A stretch of DNA of 42,602 nucleotides, taken from assembly GCA_023430065.1 (NCBI GenBank), contig JAEZCG010000200.1, positions 1-42,602 of the forward strand. Direction: 5' to 3'. The notes beneath the pieces are model-generated. The model searched no databases. It had not been told where the DNA came from and saw only the letters and a list, made by a program, of their open reading frames with translations. This document shows, piece by piece, positions 20,631 to 28,346 of the stretch. This stretch comes from Pseudomonadota bacterium. GTDB lineage: Bacteria > Pseudomonadota > Gammaproteobacteria > Burkholderiales > SHXO01. Numbering within the stretch: position 1 is the stretch's first letter; every line of letters begins with the position of its first letter. A program made the translations under genes and the position numbers.

Positions 20631-21547
20631 AGTGGCGCAAGCTCGGTCTCGTGTGGGGGCCGGACGGCGCTTCGGCATGGACACGGTCGCATGCAATGCT
20701 CCCCACCCCGGTCCTGCGCGACGACGGATCCATCCGTGTCTACGTGACTTGCTGCGACGAGGCCATGGTGGGCAGGCCAGGTTACGTCGACCTCAGCCAG
20801 GAGGATCCGACGCGCGTGCTGCGTGTGTCGCGCGAGCCGCTGCTGGATGTCGGGCAGCCCGGTGCATTCGACGAGAACGGTGTTGCGGCAGTCTCGGTGG
20901 TCCGTGCGGGCCCGGCCGGCTGGCGCATGTACTTCGTCGGGTTCGAGTTGGGCACGCGCATCCGTTACCGTCTCCTTGCCGGCTTGGCAGAAAGCGACGA
21001 CGGAGCGACGTTCCGTCGCGTCATGCGCACGCCGGTGCTCGAGCGCAGCGATGCCGAGTTGTACTTTCGCTGCGGTAACCAGGTGGTCGTGGAGGGGAAC
21101 ACGCACCGCATGTGGTACGTGGCCGGCAGCGAGTGGACAGAAGTGAACGGCAAGTCGATGCCGGTGTACGCGGTGAAGTACCTCGAATCCGGCGATGGAC
21201 TGCACTGGGCGAACGCGGGGCGGCCCTGCCTCGACATATCGGATGCGGACGAGCACGGGTTCGGCCGGCCCTGGGTGATGCGCGCGGATTCCGGCTACGA
21301 AATGTTCCTTTCGGTGCGGCGGCGCTCGGTCGGGGCGTACCGTCTGGGATATGCGACGTCGCCGGACGGTCTGGCCTGGACGCGACGCGACCATGAACTA
21401 GGGCTCGATGTCTCGCAGGACGGATTCGATTCGCAGGCGATCATGTATTCGGCAGTAATCGAAACGCCAGCCGGTCGATTCTTGTTCTACAACGGGAACG
21501 ACTTCGGCCGGGACGGTTTCGCAGTCGCCGTGCTGGAATCTCGCTGA
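20627..21547 (+). CDS. Five-bladed beta-propeller protein resembling GH43/GH130 glycosidases
   Basis: The 306-residue product begins KWRKLGLVWGPDGASAWTRS and shows repeating blades typical of arabinanase, levansucrase and mannoside-phosphorylase folds: GSIRVYVTCCDE, GWRMYFVGFELG, THRMWYVAGSEW, GYEMFLSVRRRS and GRFLFYNGNDFGRDGFA. The short phrases W...SHAMLPTPVL and ESGDGLHW recur in such proteins. Catalytic acids cannot be assigned confidently, so it might hydrolyse, phosphorolyse or simply bind sugars. A propeller enzyme inside a biosynthetic cluster is unusual. No signal peptide is seen, so it should act in the cytoplasm. The start is the GTG in a GTGA overlap; a longer reading runs inside the previous gene. 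Confidence 0.72.
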   Translation: MKWRKLGLVWGPDGASAWTRSHAMLPTPVLRDDGSIRVYVTCCDEAMVGRPGYVDLSQEDPTRVLRVSREPLLDVGQPGAFDENGVAAVSVVRAGPAGWRMYFVGFELGTRIRYRLLAGLAESDDGATFRRVMRTPVLERSDAELYFRCGNQVVVEGNTHRMWYVAGSEWTEVNGKSMPVYAVKYLESGDGLHWANAGRPCLDISDADEHGFGRPWVMRADSGYEMFLSVRRRSVGAYRLGYATSPDGLAWTRRDHELGLDVSQDGFDSQAIMYSAVIETPAGRFLFYNGNDFGRDGFAVAVLESR

Positions 21548-21548
21548 G

Positions 21549-22535
21549 ATGCACCTACGCTGCATAACCTTCGATCCCGGCCGAACAGACGACTGGGATG
21601 AACTGGTTGCGGCCGGCGCGAACGGCACGTTTCTGCACACCCGACGCTTTCTGTCGTACCACGGCGATCGCTTCGAGGACCGTTCGCTGATCTTGATCGA
21701 CGACAGGGAAAGACCGGTCGCCGTCTTTCCCGCCGCACTCGATCCCGCGAACGCGGACATCGTGATCAGCCATCCGGGCATCACCTACGGGGGGCTGGTG
21801 CACGGACGCGCCGTTCGCGGAGACGGTGTGCTCAGCGCGCTCGATGCGATTCTCAACCACTACCGGGCGCACGGCCTGCACGCTCTGCGCTACAAGGCCG
21901 TCCCGGCGATGTACCACCGCTGGCCTGCGCAGGACGACTTGTACGCCCTGTTCCGACGCCACGCACGGCTGTATCGCCGGGACTTGAGCGCCACGGTCGA
22001 TCTCGCCTGTCCGCAACCGTTCAGCCAGCGTCGCAGAAGAGGAGCGAAGCGGGCCCGGTCTGAGGATGTGGCGATCGTCCATGGGCTGGAGCACCTTTCC
22101 GCCTTCTGGACAGTGCTCGAGCAAGTGCTTTGCGCACGTCACGGCGTGTGCCCGGTGCACGATCTAGCCGAGATCCGCCTCCTGGCGGCCCGGTTTCCGC
22201 GTCAGATCGAGTTCATCGGTGCCGCGCGCGGGGCAGAGCTGCTTGCCGGTGCGGTTCTGTTCCGCACCGAGACGGTCTGCCACGCGCAATACATTGCTGC
22301 CGGCGAAGCGGGAAGCGCCCTCGGAGCGCTCGATCTGGTCTTCGAGACGGCCATCGATCAGGCGCGCCAGTGCGGGCTGCGCTGGTTCGACTTCGGCATC
22401 AGCACCGAGTCGCAGGGTACGGTGCTGAACAGCGGCTTGCACGAGTTCAAGACGGGCTTCGGGGCGGGCGCGACGACCTACGATTTCTACGAACTCCCCC
22501 TCCAGTCGACCGGCTCAAGTGGCCCGCCCATTTGA
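21549..22535 (+). CDS. FemAB/GNAT-like acyltransferase
   Basis: A 328-residue protein with the features of Acetyltransf_6/FemAB-like enzymes: an N-terminal half beginning DDWDELVAAGANGTFLHTRR, and a C-terminal GNAT-like core (about 155-300) with QIEFIGAARGAELLAGAVLF, HAQYIAAGEAGSALGALDLV and WFDFGISTESQGTVLN. Related proteins in polysaccharide clusters transfer acyl or aminoacyl groups to amino sugars. Here it may N-acylate a 3-amino sugar, as an alternative or addition to the PglD-like protein. It starts one base after the preceding stop and is followed by a 12-base gap, the longest within the island. Confidence 0.75.
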   Translation: MHLRCITFDPGRTDDWDELVAAGANGTFLHTRRFLSYHGDRFEDRSLILIDDRERPVAVFPAALDPANADIVISHPGITYGGLVHGRAVRGDGVLSALDAILNHYRAHGLHALRYKAVPAMYHRWPAQDDLYALFRRHARLYRRDLSATVDLACPQPFSQRRRRGAKRARSEDVAIVHGLEHLSAFWTVLEQVLCARHGVCPVHDLAEIRLLAARFPRQIEFIGAARGAELLAGAVLFRTETVCHAQYIAAGEAGSALGALDLVFETAIDQARQCGLRWFDFGISTESQGTVLNSGLHEFKTGFGAGATTYDFYELPLQSTGSSGPPI

Positions 22536-22547
22536 CGAAATTGGCAC

Positions 22548-23366
22548 ATGGCGCACGCACTCACCTACGGGGTAACCGATCGGAGCCAGGCAGGAGGTCC
22601 ACTCGACCTGGCGCTGGAGGAGCTGGAGCGGCGGGGCTACACCGTGCTGGACAGCGGTCTATCGCTGGAGCATCTGGAACGCCTTCGCGGCCGCCTCGAT
22701 GCCGTCGCGCGACGTCAAGAGCAGGAGGCCGGCGGGCGGCAGACCCTGGAGCGCATCAATGACGCGGACGTGGTGCGCTGTCCGCTCGCGTACGACGAGG
22801 CGTTCATGGAACTTGCCGTCCATCCCGTCCTGATGGAGGTGAGTCGACGCATCCTGGGCGAAAACTTCGTCCTCCTCATGCAGAACGGCGTCGTCAATCC
22901 TCCCGGGCACGAGCACTTCCAGGCGCGCTGGCATCGGGATCTGAACTACCAGCACTGGGTTGCCACCCAGCCTCTGGCGATACATGCCTTGTTCTGCCTG
23001 GATCCGTTCACGGAAGATACCGGGGGAACGGTTTTCCTGCCCGGCAGCCATCAAATCGAGCGGTTCCCCTCCGATGCATACGTGCGCAAGCACGAAACGC
23101 CGGTCGATGCTCCGCCGGGAGCGATTCTGATTGCGAATGCGATGACCTATCACCGGGCTGGCCATAACCGCTCGGATAGAACGCGGCGTGGGGTGAACCA
23201 TGTCATTGGCCGGCCGTTCCTTGCGCAGCAGATCGACCTGCCGGCCATGCTGCAAGGCAGGGGGCGGGCGGATCCCTTCCTGTCGCGCTACCTGGGCTAT
23301 CGCTGGAATCCGCGCCCGAGTGTGGAGGCGTGGCGAGGGGAACGTATCGAGGCCACAGGGCGATGA
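22548..23366 (+). CDS. PhyH-family Fe(II)/2-oxoglutarate dioxygenase
   Basis: A 272-residue protein of the phytanoyl-CoA dioxygenase type. The iron-binding H-x-D is H129-R-D131 in ARWHRDLNYQHW. The distal metal histidine is H202 in YHRAGHNRSDRTRRG, followed by the arginine cluster that holds 2-oxoglutarate. GTVFLPGSHQIERFP lies between them, as is usual. Such enzymes hydroxylate or otherwise oxidise small molecules, including acyl groups and sugars. A hydroxylated acyl chain (such as hydroxybutyryl) or an oxidised sugar on the glycan is a testable guess. Its stop overlaps the next start (ATGA). Confidence 0.85.
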   Translation: MAHALTYGVTDRSQAGGPLDLALEELERRGYTVLDSGLSLEHLERLRGRLDAVARRQEQEAGGRQTLERINDADVVRCPLAYDEAFMELAVHPVLMEVSRRILGENFVLLMQNGVVNPPGHEHFQARWHRDLNYQHWVATQPLAIHALFCLDPFTEDTGGTVFLPGSHQIERFPSDAYVRKHETPVDAPPGAILIANAMTYHRAGHNRSDRTRRGVNHVIGRPFLAQQIDLPAMLQGRGRADPFLSRYLGYRWNPRPSVEAWRGERIEATGR

Positions 23367-24517
23367 CGATGCTGCACGCAGTCTCTCGCACGCCTCGCCT
23401 ACCGCCGGTTGCGCGAGGCACCCCCTGCTCGAGGCTGATCGCCAATGTGCGGCGGCGCACTCCCATGGCTATCCTGGGAGCGGGACAGGTGGGACAGGCG
23501 GTCGTGCACGGGTTGCGCGCGCGCGGCGTTCCCGTCGTCTGCTTCATCGACGAGTCGCCCGATCGTCAGGCGACGCAGGTACTCGGCATCGATGTCGTCT
23601 CCTTGGCTGATGCGGCCGTGCGGCTGACGCGGGAGGGATGCATCGTTTGTGCGTTCTACCTCCCACATGCCAGTCTCGCAGACGCGTGCCGGCGAGTTCA
23701 GGAACAGACCGGCATCGAGGCTCATGCATTCCTGCCCCTGATCCGTGAGCTCGATCGATTCCCGCCCCTCTACTGCTTCGATCAAGACTCCGTCCTGGCG
23801 GGTGAACGGGTTCAGGCGGCTGGCTGGTTGCGCACGCGCCTGGCCGACGAGCTGTCCCGAGAGACACTCGAGCGCGAACTGGCGCTTCGGATGCAGCTCG
23901 ATCCCGATACGGATCACCGGCCTTCACCGCCCATGAGCGGCGTGTCCGACTGGCCGGCCGACACCGATCGGTTGCACTTCGTCGACTGCGGGGCCTACGA
24001 CGGCGACACCGTTGCCGCGTTCATCGACCGGACGCAGGGCAGGTTCCAGCACGTGCAGGCGATCGAACCCGACCCCTGCAACTACGCGCGCCTGCTCATG
24101 CGCATCGGCACCATGCCGGCCACCGATTCTTGCCGCATCTCGACCTTCCTGCTGGGCGTATCGGACCGCTCGCGGCGCGTGCGGTTCGCTGCGACCGGGA
24201 CCACGGCGTCCTGTCTCGACGGGCGTGGCGATGCGAGCATAGAGGTCGTGGCCCTGGACGATCTGCTCGAGCCCGACCTACCGTACCTCATCAAACTGGA
24301 TGTGGAAGGGGCCGAGTCTTGCGCCCTGCGTGGTGCCCGACGTACGCTCGGCTCCGGGCGCAGCGGAGTCGCGGTCAGTCTTTACCATCGACCCGAGGAC
24401 ATCGTCGAACTGCCGCGCCAGGTCGATGAAATCATGCCTCACGCGAGGTTCGTGCTGCGTTCGCACGGCTTCGATGGCACGGATCTCGTGCTCTACGCGT
24501 TTCCCGCCGGAGGGTGA
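23363..24517 (+). CDS. FkbM-type methyltransferase fused to a Rossmann-like N-terminal domain
   Basis: The 384-residue product has two parts. Residues about 33-130 hold a nucleotide-binding-like domain (PMAILGAGQVGQAVVHGLRA, then VVCFIDESPDRQATQVLGID) that resembles the N-terminal domain of PglD/NeuD proteins. Residues about 200-384 are an FkbM methyltransferase, with SAM motif FVDCGAYDGDTVAAFID, acidic QAIEPDPCNYARLL, and LPYLIKLDVEGAE. FkbM enzymes O-methylate sugars or other small molecules. The N-terminal domain may recognise a nucleotide-sugar. The ATG at 23363 overlaps the previous stop; an upstream in-frame start would run 33 bases into that gene. Confidence 0.85.
   Translation: MTMLHAVSRTPRLPPVARGTPCSRLIANVRRRTPMAILGAGQVGQAVVHGLRARGVPVVCFIDESPDRQATQVLGIDVVSLADAAVRLTREGCIVCAFYLPHASLADACRRVQEQTGIEAHAFLPLIRELDRFPPLYCFDQDSVLAGERVQAAGWLRTRLADELSRETLERELALRMQLDPDTDHRPSPPMSGVSDWPADTDRLHFVDCGAYDGDTVAAFIDRTQGRFQHVQAIEPDPCNYARLLMRIGTMPATDSCRISTFLLGVSDRSRRVRFAATGTTASCLDGRGDASIEVVALDDLLEPDLPYLIKLDVEGAESCALRGARRTLGSGRSGVAVSLYHRPEDIVELPRQVDEIMPHARFVLRSHGFDGTDLVLYAFPAGG
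24509..24514 (+). promoter_or_regulatory. Ribosome binding site that decides the FdtA-like start
   Basis: GGAGGG ends five bases before the ATG at 24520. A GTG at 24514 overlaps this site and so is unlikely to be the start, although it would give a GTGA overlap with the previous gene. Confidence 0.7.
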
Positions 24518-24519
24518 CG

Positions 24520-24954
24520 ATGCGAATCGCCAACTGTCACCTGATCGATCTTCCCAAGATCGAGGACCAGCGGGGCAACCTCACCTTCATCGAGGGCACC
24601 CGGCACGTCCCGTTCGACATCAAGCGCATCTACTACCTGTACGACGTGCCGGGCGGATCGTCGCGCGGCGGACACGCACACCGCGAGCTGAAGCAGGTCC
24701 TGATCGCGATGTCGGGAAGCTTCGACGTGATTCTCGATGCCGGACACGGCAAGCAGCGCTTTCACCTGAACCGGTCGTACTACGGTCTTTACGTACCGCC
24801 CATGGTGTGGCGCGAACTGGACAACTTCTCCTCCGGTTCGGTCGCACTCGCCCTGGCGTCCGAAAACTTCGACGAGTCAGAGTACATACGTGACTACGAC
24901 CGCTTTCTCCGTGAAGTCCGCTCAGCAAGCAAGCCCGACCTCATCCCGGCCTGA
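24520..24954 (+). CDS. FdtA/QdtA-like TDP-4-keto-6-deoxyglucose 3,4-ketoisomerase (cupin)
   Basis: A 144-residue single-domain cupin of the WxcM-like/FdtA family. The signature is [13 protein letters not shown] with catalytic-type H52 and H54; [14 protein letters not shown] and [17 protein letters not shown] complete the core. FdtA and QdtA isomerise dTDP-4-keto-6-deoxyglucose to the 3-keto sugar, the substrate of the FdtB/QdtB aminotransferase encoded next door. Which stereoisomer forms (galacto or gluco) cannot be read reliably. The start is set by the GGAGGG site. The 3' end overlaps the aminotransferase gene by some 45-65 bases, depending on its start. Confidence 0.87.
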   Translation: MRIANCHLIDLPKIEDQRGNLTFIEGTRHVPFDIKRIYYLYDVPGGSSRGGHAHRELKQVLIAMSGSFDVILDAGHGKQRFHLNRSYYGLYVPPMVWRELDNFSSGSVALALASENFDESEYIRDYDRFLREVRSASKPDLIPA

Positions 24955-26068
24955 GCTGCCCCCGGGTCCGACCGTTCCATTCCTGGACCTGGCCCGACTG
25001 CATGCGCGCGTCCGCACCGATCTGGATGGAGCCTATCGACGCGTGATGAACGCCGGTCAGTGGATCCTGGGTAGCGAAGTAGAGGCCTTCGAATCGGAGT
25101 TCGCGGCGTACTGCGGAGCACGCCACTGTATCGGCGTCGGCAATGGACTCGACGCCCTTCACTCGATCCTGCGCGGATACGAGATCGCAGCGGGCGATGA
25201 AGTGATCGTACCCGCCGCCACGTTCGTAGCCACCTGGCTGGCCGTCACGCATGCCGGTGCGCGCCCGGTACCGGTCGACGTGGATCCCGATACGCACAGC
25301 ATCGACCCCACCGGCATCGAGGCTGCGATCGGACCGCGAACGCGTGCCATCGTGGCGGTGCATCTGTATGGCAGGGTCGCGGACATGGTGCGCATCCGCG
25401 CCATCGCGCAGCGCCACCGTCTGGTGGTCATCGAAGATGCCGCTCAGGCTCATGGCGCCGAGCAAGGGGGGCGTCGCAGCGGGACGCTGGGATTGGCTGC
25501 CGCGTTCAGCTTCTACCCGAGCAAGAACCTTGGCGCGCTCGGCGACGCCGGCGCAGTGGTCACCGACGACGATGCGCTCGCCGACAAGATACGTATGCTG
25601 CGCAATTACGGAGGTATCCGGAAGTACGAGCACCACGCGCTCGGACTGAACACGCGCCTGGACGAACTGCAGGCAGCCTTCCTGCGGGCAAAACTCAAGT
25701 ACCTGGACGCATGGAACGAGAACCGTCGCAAGATCGCCGAGCACTACCTTGCCACCATTCGCAATCCGGCGGTGACCCTCCCTGCCTCCGCCGGGGTACG
25801 CGAGCATGCGTGGCATCTGTTCGTCGTGCGCACCCGAGTTCGCGACGCACTGCGCGAGCATCTTGCGCAGCATGGTATCGCCACTCAGATCCACTATCCG
25901 CGGCCACCGCACCTGCTCGAGGCGTACGCGGAACATGGCTTCGGAGAAGGCGCCTTCCCCACCGCGGAATACCTCGCGAGCGAGGTGCTCAGCCTGCCCA
26001 TGGACCCGTTGATGACGCGTGAACAGATGCAGTGGTGTGCCCGGCAAGTGAACGAATTCGTCCCTTGA
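24890..26068 (+). CDS. DegT/DnrJ/EryC1/StrS-type sugar aminotransferase, FdtB/QdtB-like
   Basis: A PLP-dependent nucleotide-sugar aminotransferase of up to 392 residues. It should put an amino group at C3 of the dTDP-3-keto-6-deoxyhexose made by the neighbouring ketoisomerase. Visible are [12 protein letters not shown] near the N terminus, [36 protein letters not shown] and the PLP lysine K212 in [16 protein letters not shown], then [11 protein letters not shown] and [17 protein letters not shown]. The start is uncertain: GTG at 24890 gives the longest reading, while GTG at 24911 or an even shorter start before PFLDLARL is possible, and none has a good ribosome site. It is the last island gene; its stop is 230 bases before fliC. 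Confidence 0.9.
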   Translation: MTTTAFSVKSAQQASPTSSRPELPPGPTVPFLDLARLHARVRTDLDGAYRRVMNAGQWILGSEVEAFESEFAAYCGARHCIGVGNGLDALHSILRGYEIAAGDEVIVPAATFVATWLAVTHAGARPVPVDVDPDTHSIDPTGIEAAIGPRTRAIVAVHLYGRVADMVRIRAIAQRHRLVVIEDAAQAHGAEQGGRRSGTLGLAAAFSFYPSKNLGALGDAGAVVTDDDALADKIRMLRNYGGIRKYEHHALGLNTRLDELQAAFLRAKLKYLDAWNENRRKIAEHYLATIRNPAVTLPASAGVREHAWHLFVVRTRVRDALREHLAQHGIATQIHYPRPPHLLEAYAEHGFGEGAFPTAEYLASEVLSLPMDPLMTREQMQWCARQVNEFVP

Positions 26069-26074
26069 CGCGGT

Positions 26075-26101
26075 TCAAGTTTGCCGCCGGCATGCCGTAG
26101 T
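26075..26101 (+). promoter_or_regulatory. Second, weaker sigma-28-like site upstream of fliC
   Basis: TCAAGTTT, an 11-base spacer, then GCCGTAGT. The -35 part and spacer fit the flagellar sigma factor well, but the -10 part is poor beyond GCCG. It begins six bases after the aminotransferase stop, and a 10-base palindrome (26088-26097) overlaps it. Confidence 0.25.
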
Positions 26102-26196
26102 CCAGCCTTGCCTCCGGCTCCGCCTCATCCGCGCAACATACTCATTCACAAAGTTTTTTCACTAGTTGCGCGGTCGTCAGATAGTGCCTCCCCAAC

Positions 26197-26223
26197 TCAA
26201 GTTCCGGCAGTTCTTGCCGCTAA
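26197..26223 (+). promoter_or_regulatory. Sigma-28 (FliA) promoter of fliC
   Basis: TCAAGTTC, an exact 11-base spacer, then GCCGCTAA, against the FliA consensus TAAAGTTT-N11-GCCGATAA. Thirteen of sixteen bases agree, and the -10 half differs at one position. Transcription would start near 26230, giving a leader of about 70 bases before the fliC ATG. The surrounding 200 bases are clearly AT-richer than the neighbouring genes. Confidence 0.8.
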
Positions 26224-26283
26224 TCCGCAGCAAAGGTTGACTCGCAACGAACGAATCAATCCTTTCTCAGGTGACGGACACTC

Positions 26284-26289
26284 AAGGAG
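26284..26289 (+). promoter_or_regulatory. Ribosome binding site of fliC
   Basis: AAGGAG lies nine bases before the ATG at 26299. It is a strong site, as expected for a very highly made structural protein. Confidence 0.75.
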
Positions 26290-26298
26290 CACTATTCC

Positions 26299-27786
26299 AT
26301 GTCTCAGGTAATTAACACGAACATCGCTTCGCTCACTGCGCAGCGCAATCTGACTACCTCACAGGGCTCGCTGCAGACCGCGCTGACTCGCTTGTCCTCC
26401 GGTCTGCGCATCAACTCTGCGCGCGACGATGCGGCAGGCCTGGCGATCTCCGATCGCCTGACCACGCAGATCCGAGGTCTCGACCAGGCGCGCCGCAACG
26501 CCAACGATGGCATCTCGCTGGCCCAGACGGCAGAAGGCGCCCTCGCGCAGACCAACGAGATCCTGCAACGCATCCGAGAACTCGGCGTGCAGTCGGCGAA
26601 CGCGACGAACTCCGCGACCGACCGCAAGGCCCTCAATGACGAAGTGAACCAGTTGATCCAGGAGGTCAACCGGATCGCGAGCACCACCACCTTCAACGGA
26701 CTGAAGATTCTGGACGGCACCTATCAAGGTCAGCAGTTCCAGGTCGGCGCCAACGCGAACGAGACCATCGGCGTGTCGGTGCAGGGTGCATCGGCTAACG
26801 ATCTCAAGAACAACGTCATTTCACTCGAGTCGAACACCGACAACGACGGCCTGGGCACCACCACGGCCGCTGCCGCGAACACGGCTGCTGCGGGCAATGG
26901 AGTAGGCGCACAGACCCTGACGATCGCCGGTGCTGCCGGTTCGAGCACGGTCAGCGTCTCGGCCAATGACCAGGCTTCGACCATCGCTGCCTCCATCAAT
27001 GCCGTCGTCGGCAGCACCGGGGTGGCGGCGAAGGCGACAACCAGCGCGACCATCGGCACGCTGTCCGCTGACGGAACGGTGAGCTTCACGATCAACGGCG
27101 GCGGAACGGCTACCGCGATCTCGGCGCAGGTCACCACCACCGATCTGACCTCCCTCGCGACTGCGATCAACGACGTGAGCGGCAAAACCGGCGTCACGGC
27201 CACCCTTTCGGCCGACAAAGCGTCGGTGACCATCAAGCAGGCCGACGGCAAGGACATCGTCATTGATGGGTTCACCAATTCGGCCGGCGGTACGGTCCAG
27301 GTCGACGGTTCCGCAACCGCATCGACCAACGAGGCCTTGACCAGCGGCGGCACCAACAGTACGCGCATCGGGGGCACGGTGAGCCTGAGCTCCGATCAAG
27401 GCTTCACTGCCGTGTCCAGCGCCGGTACGGACGTGATCACCAGCGGCACGACCACCACCGCATCGACGGCAAGCCTGCTGTCGTCCGTGGACATTTCCAC
27501 CGTGACCGGTGCGAACAGCGCTATCGACATCGTCGATGCGGCGTTGGCCCAGGTCAATCGGATTCGCGCGAGCCTCGGTGCAGTACAGAACCGTTTCCAG
27601 AACACCATTGCGAACCTGCAGACGACCTCCGAGAATCTGAGCGCGTCGCGCAGCCGCGTGCGCGATGCCGACTTTGCTGCAGAAACCGCAGCGCTCACCC
27701 GCGCGCAGATCCTGCAACAGGCCGGTACGGCGGTGTTGGCGCAGGCCAATGCCATTCCGAACAACGTCCTGACGCTGCTCCGGTAA
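26299..27786 (+). CDS. fliC: Flagellin
   Basis: The filament protein of the flagellum, 495 residues. The conserved N-terminal D0/D1 region covers about 1-165 ([38 protein letters not shown]) and the C-terminal D1/D0 about 400-495, ending [15 protein letters not shown]. Between them is a Ser/Thr/Ala/Gly-rich domain with two Flagellin_IN-like units (around [17 protein letters not shown] and [15 protein letters not shown]). No cysteine is present. The many Ser and Thr in the exposed middle are potential O-glycosylation sites, which fits the adjacent island. A sigma-28 promoter and strong ribosome site precede it, and a hairpin terminator follows. Confidence 0.98.
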   Translation: MSQVINTNIASLTAQRNLTTSQGSLQTALTRLSSGLRINSARDDAAGLAISDRLTTQIRGLDQARRNANDGISLAQTAEGALAQTNEILQRIRELGVQSANATNSATDRKALNDEVNQLIQEVNRIASTTTFNGLKILDGTYQGQQFQVGANANETIGVSVQGASANDLKNNVISLESNTDNDGLGTTTAAAANTAAAGNGVGAQTLTIAGAAGSSTVSVSANDQASTIAASINAVVGSTGVAAKATTSATIGTLSADGTVSFTINGGGTATAISAQVTTTDLTSLATAINDVSGKTGVTATLSADKASVTIKQADGKDIVIDGFTNSAGGTVQVDGSATASTNEALTSGGTNSTRIGGTVSLSSDQGFTAVSSAGTDVITSGTTTTASTASLLSSVDISTVTGANSAIDIVDAALAQVNRIRASLGAVQNRFQNTIANLQTTSENLSASRSRVRDADFAAETAALTRAQILQQAGTAVLAQANAIPNNVLTLLR

Positions 27787-27807
27787 TCGGCGCAGCATCG
27801 AGGATGA

Positions 27808-27834
27808 GCGGGACGGGGAAGGTCCCCGTCCCGC
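27808..27834 (+). terminator. Stem-loop terminator after fliC
   Basis: A perfect 11-base-pair stem (GCGGGACGGGG with CCCCGTCCCGC) and a five-base loop lie 22 bases after the fliC stop. No U-tract follows, so it may act as a terminator or protect the 3' end of the fliC message. Confidence 0.65.
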
Positions 27835-27903
27835 GCCACATGGGGCGGTCGTATCCACACTCGTGGGTGCGACATGAATCACAGCAGCCTGCATGAGGTG
27901 CAC

Positions 27904-28269
27904 ATGAACACTCAGATCATCAGCGGCGCCGGCGGAATCTCTGCAACTCGGGCAGGCGATGCGCAACGGGCGGCGCCATCGGCAGCGATGCCCGTCGTCC
28001 GCGCCGAGTACGTGCCGGGTGCTGGCGCACCTTCGCCGGCAGTGGATGCCGATCGGGTGAAGGAAGCCGCGCACCAGATCAACGAGCACCTGAACGCGCT
28101 CCGGCAGGGGCTGGAGTTCTCGGTAGACGACGAGACGGGGACCACTGTGGTCCGCGTCGTGGACGCCGAGACAGGCGAGACGATTCGCCAGATTCCGTCC
28201 GAGGAGGTTCTGGCGATCAGCCGTTCCCTCGAGCGCCTGCAGGGCGTGTTGCTGAAGCTGGAAGCATGA
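27904..28269 (+). CDS. flaG: Flagellar protein FlaG
   Basis: A 121-residue FlaG-family protein; an in-frame ATG at 27874 would give 131. The N-terminal part is Ala/Pro-rich and probably disordered. The C-terminal FlaG domain (about 50-121) is clear from LEFSVDDETGTTVVRVVDAE and TIRQIPSEEVLAISR. FlaG influences filament length in several polar and peritrichous flagellates, but its mechanism is poorly known. It lies between flagellin and fliD, its usual place. A ribosome-site-like GAGGTG is only three bases before the chosen ATG, so the start is uncertain. Confidence 0.88.
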   Translation: MNTQIISGAGGISATRAGDAQRAAPSAAMPVVRAEYVPGAGAPSPAVDADRVKEAAHQINEHLNALRQGLEFSVDDETGTTVVRVVDAETGETIRQIPSEEVLAISRSLERLQGVLLKLEA

Positions 28270-28291
28270 GGTAGGCGCAGCGGGCGCGTGA

Positions 28292-28306
28292 CGTGCCGAC
28301 GGCACG
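28292..28306. repeat. Short palindrome between flaG and fliD
   Basis: CGTGCCG and CGGCACG are perfect inverted arms around a single A. The centre is too short for a stable RNA hairpin without opening inner pairs, so a protein-binding DNA site is as likely as a terminator of flaG. Confidence 0.35.
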
Positions 28307-28346
28307 GAGTCCGTTGCGTCCTTAGCGTCGGGTAGAGGAGAAAGGC

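Noticed and set aside
26101..26230. Mobile-element scar or small gene in the AT-rich gap before fliC
   Set aside because: No inverted ends, no open frame with a start and ribosome site, and the base composition is explained by a promoter region.
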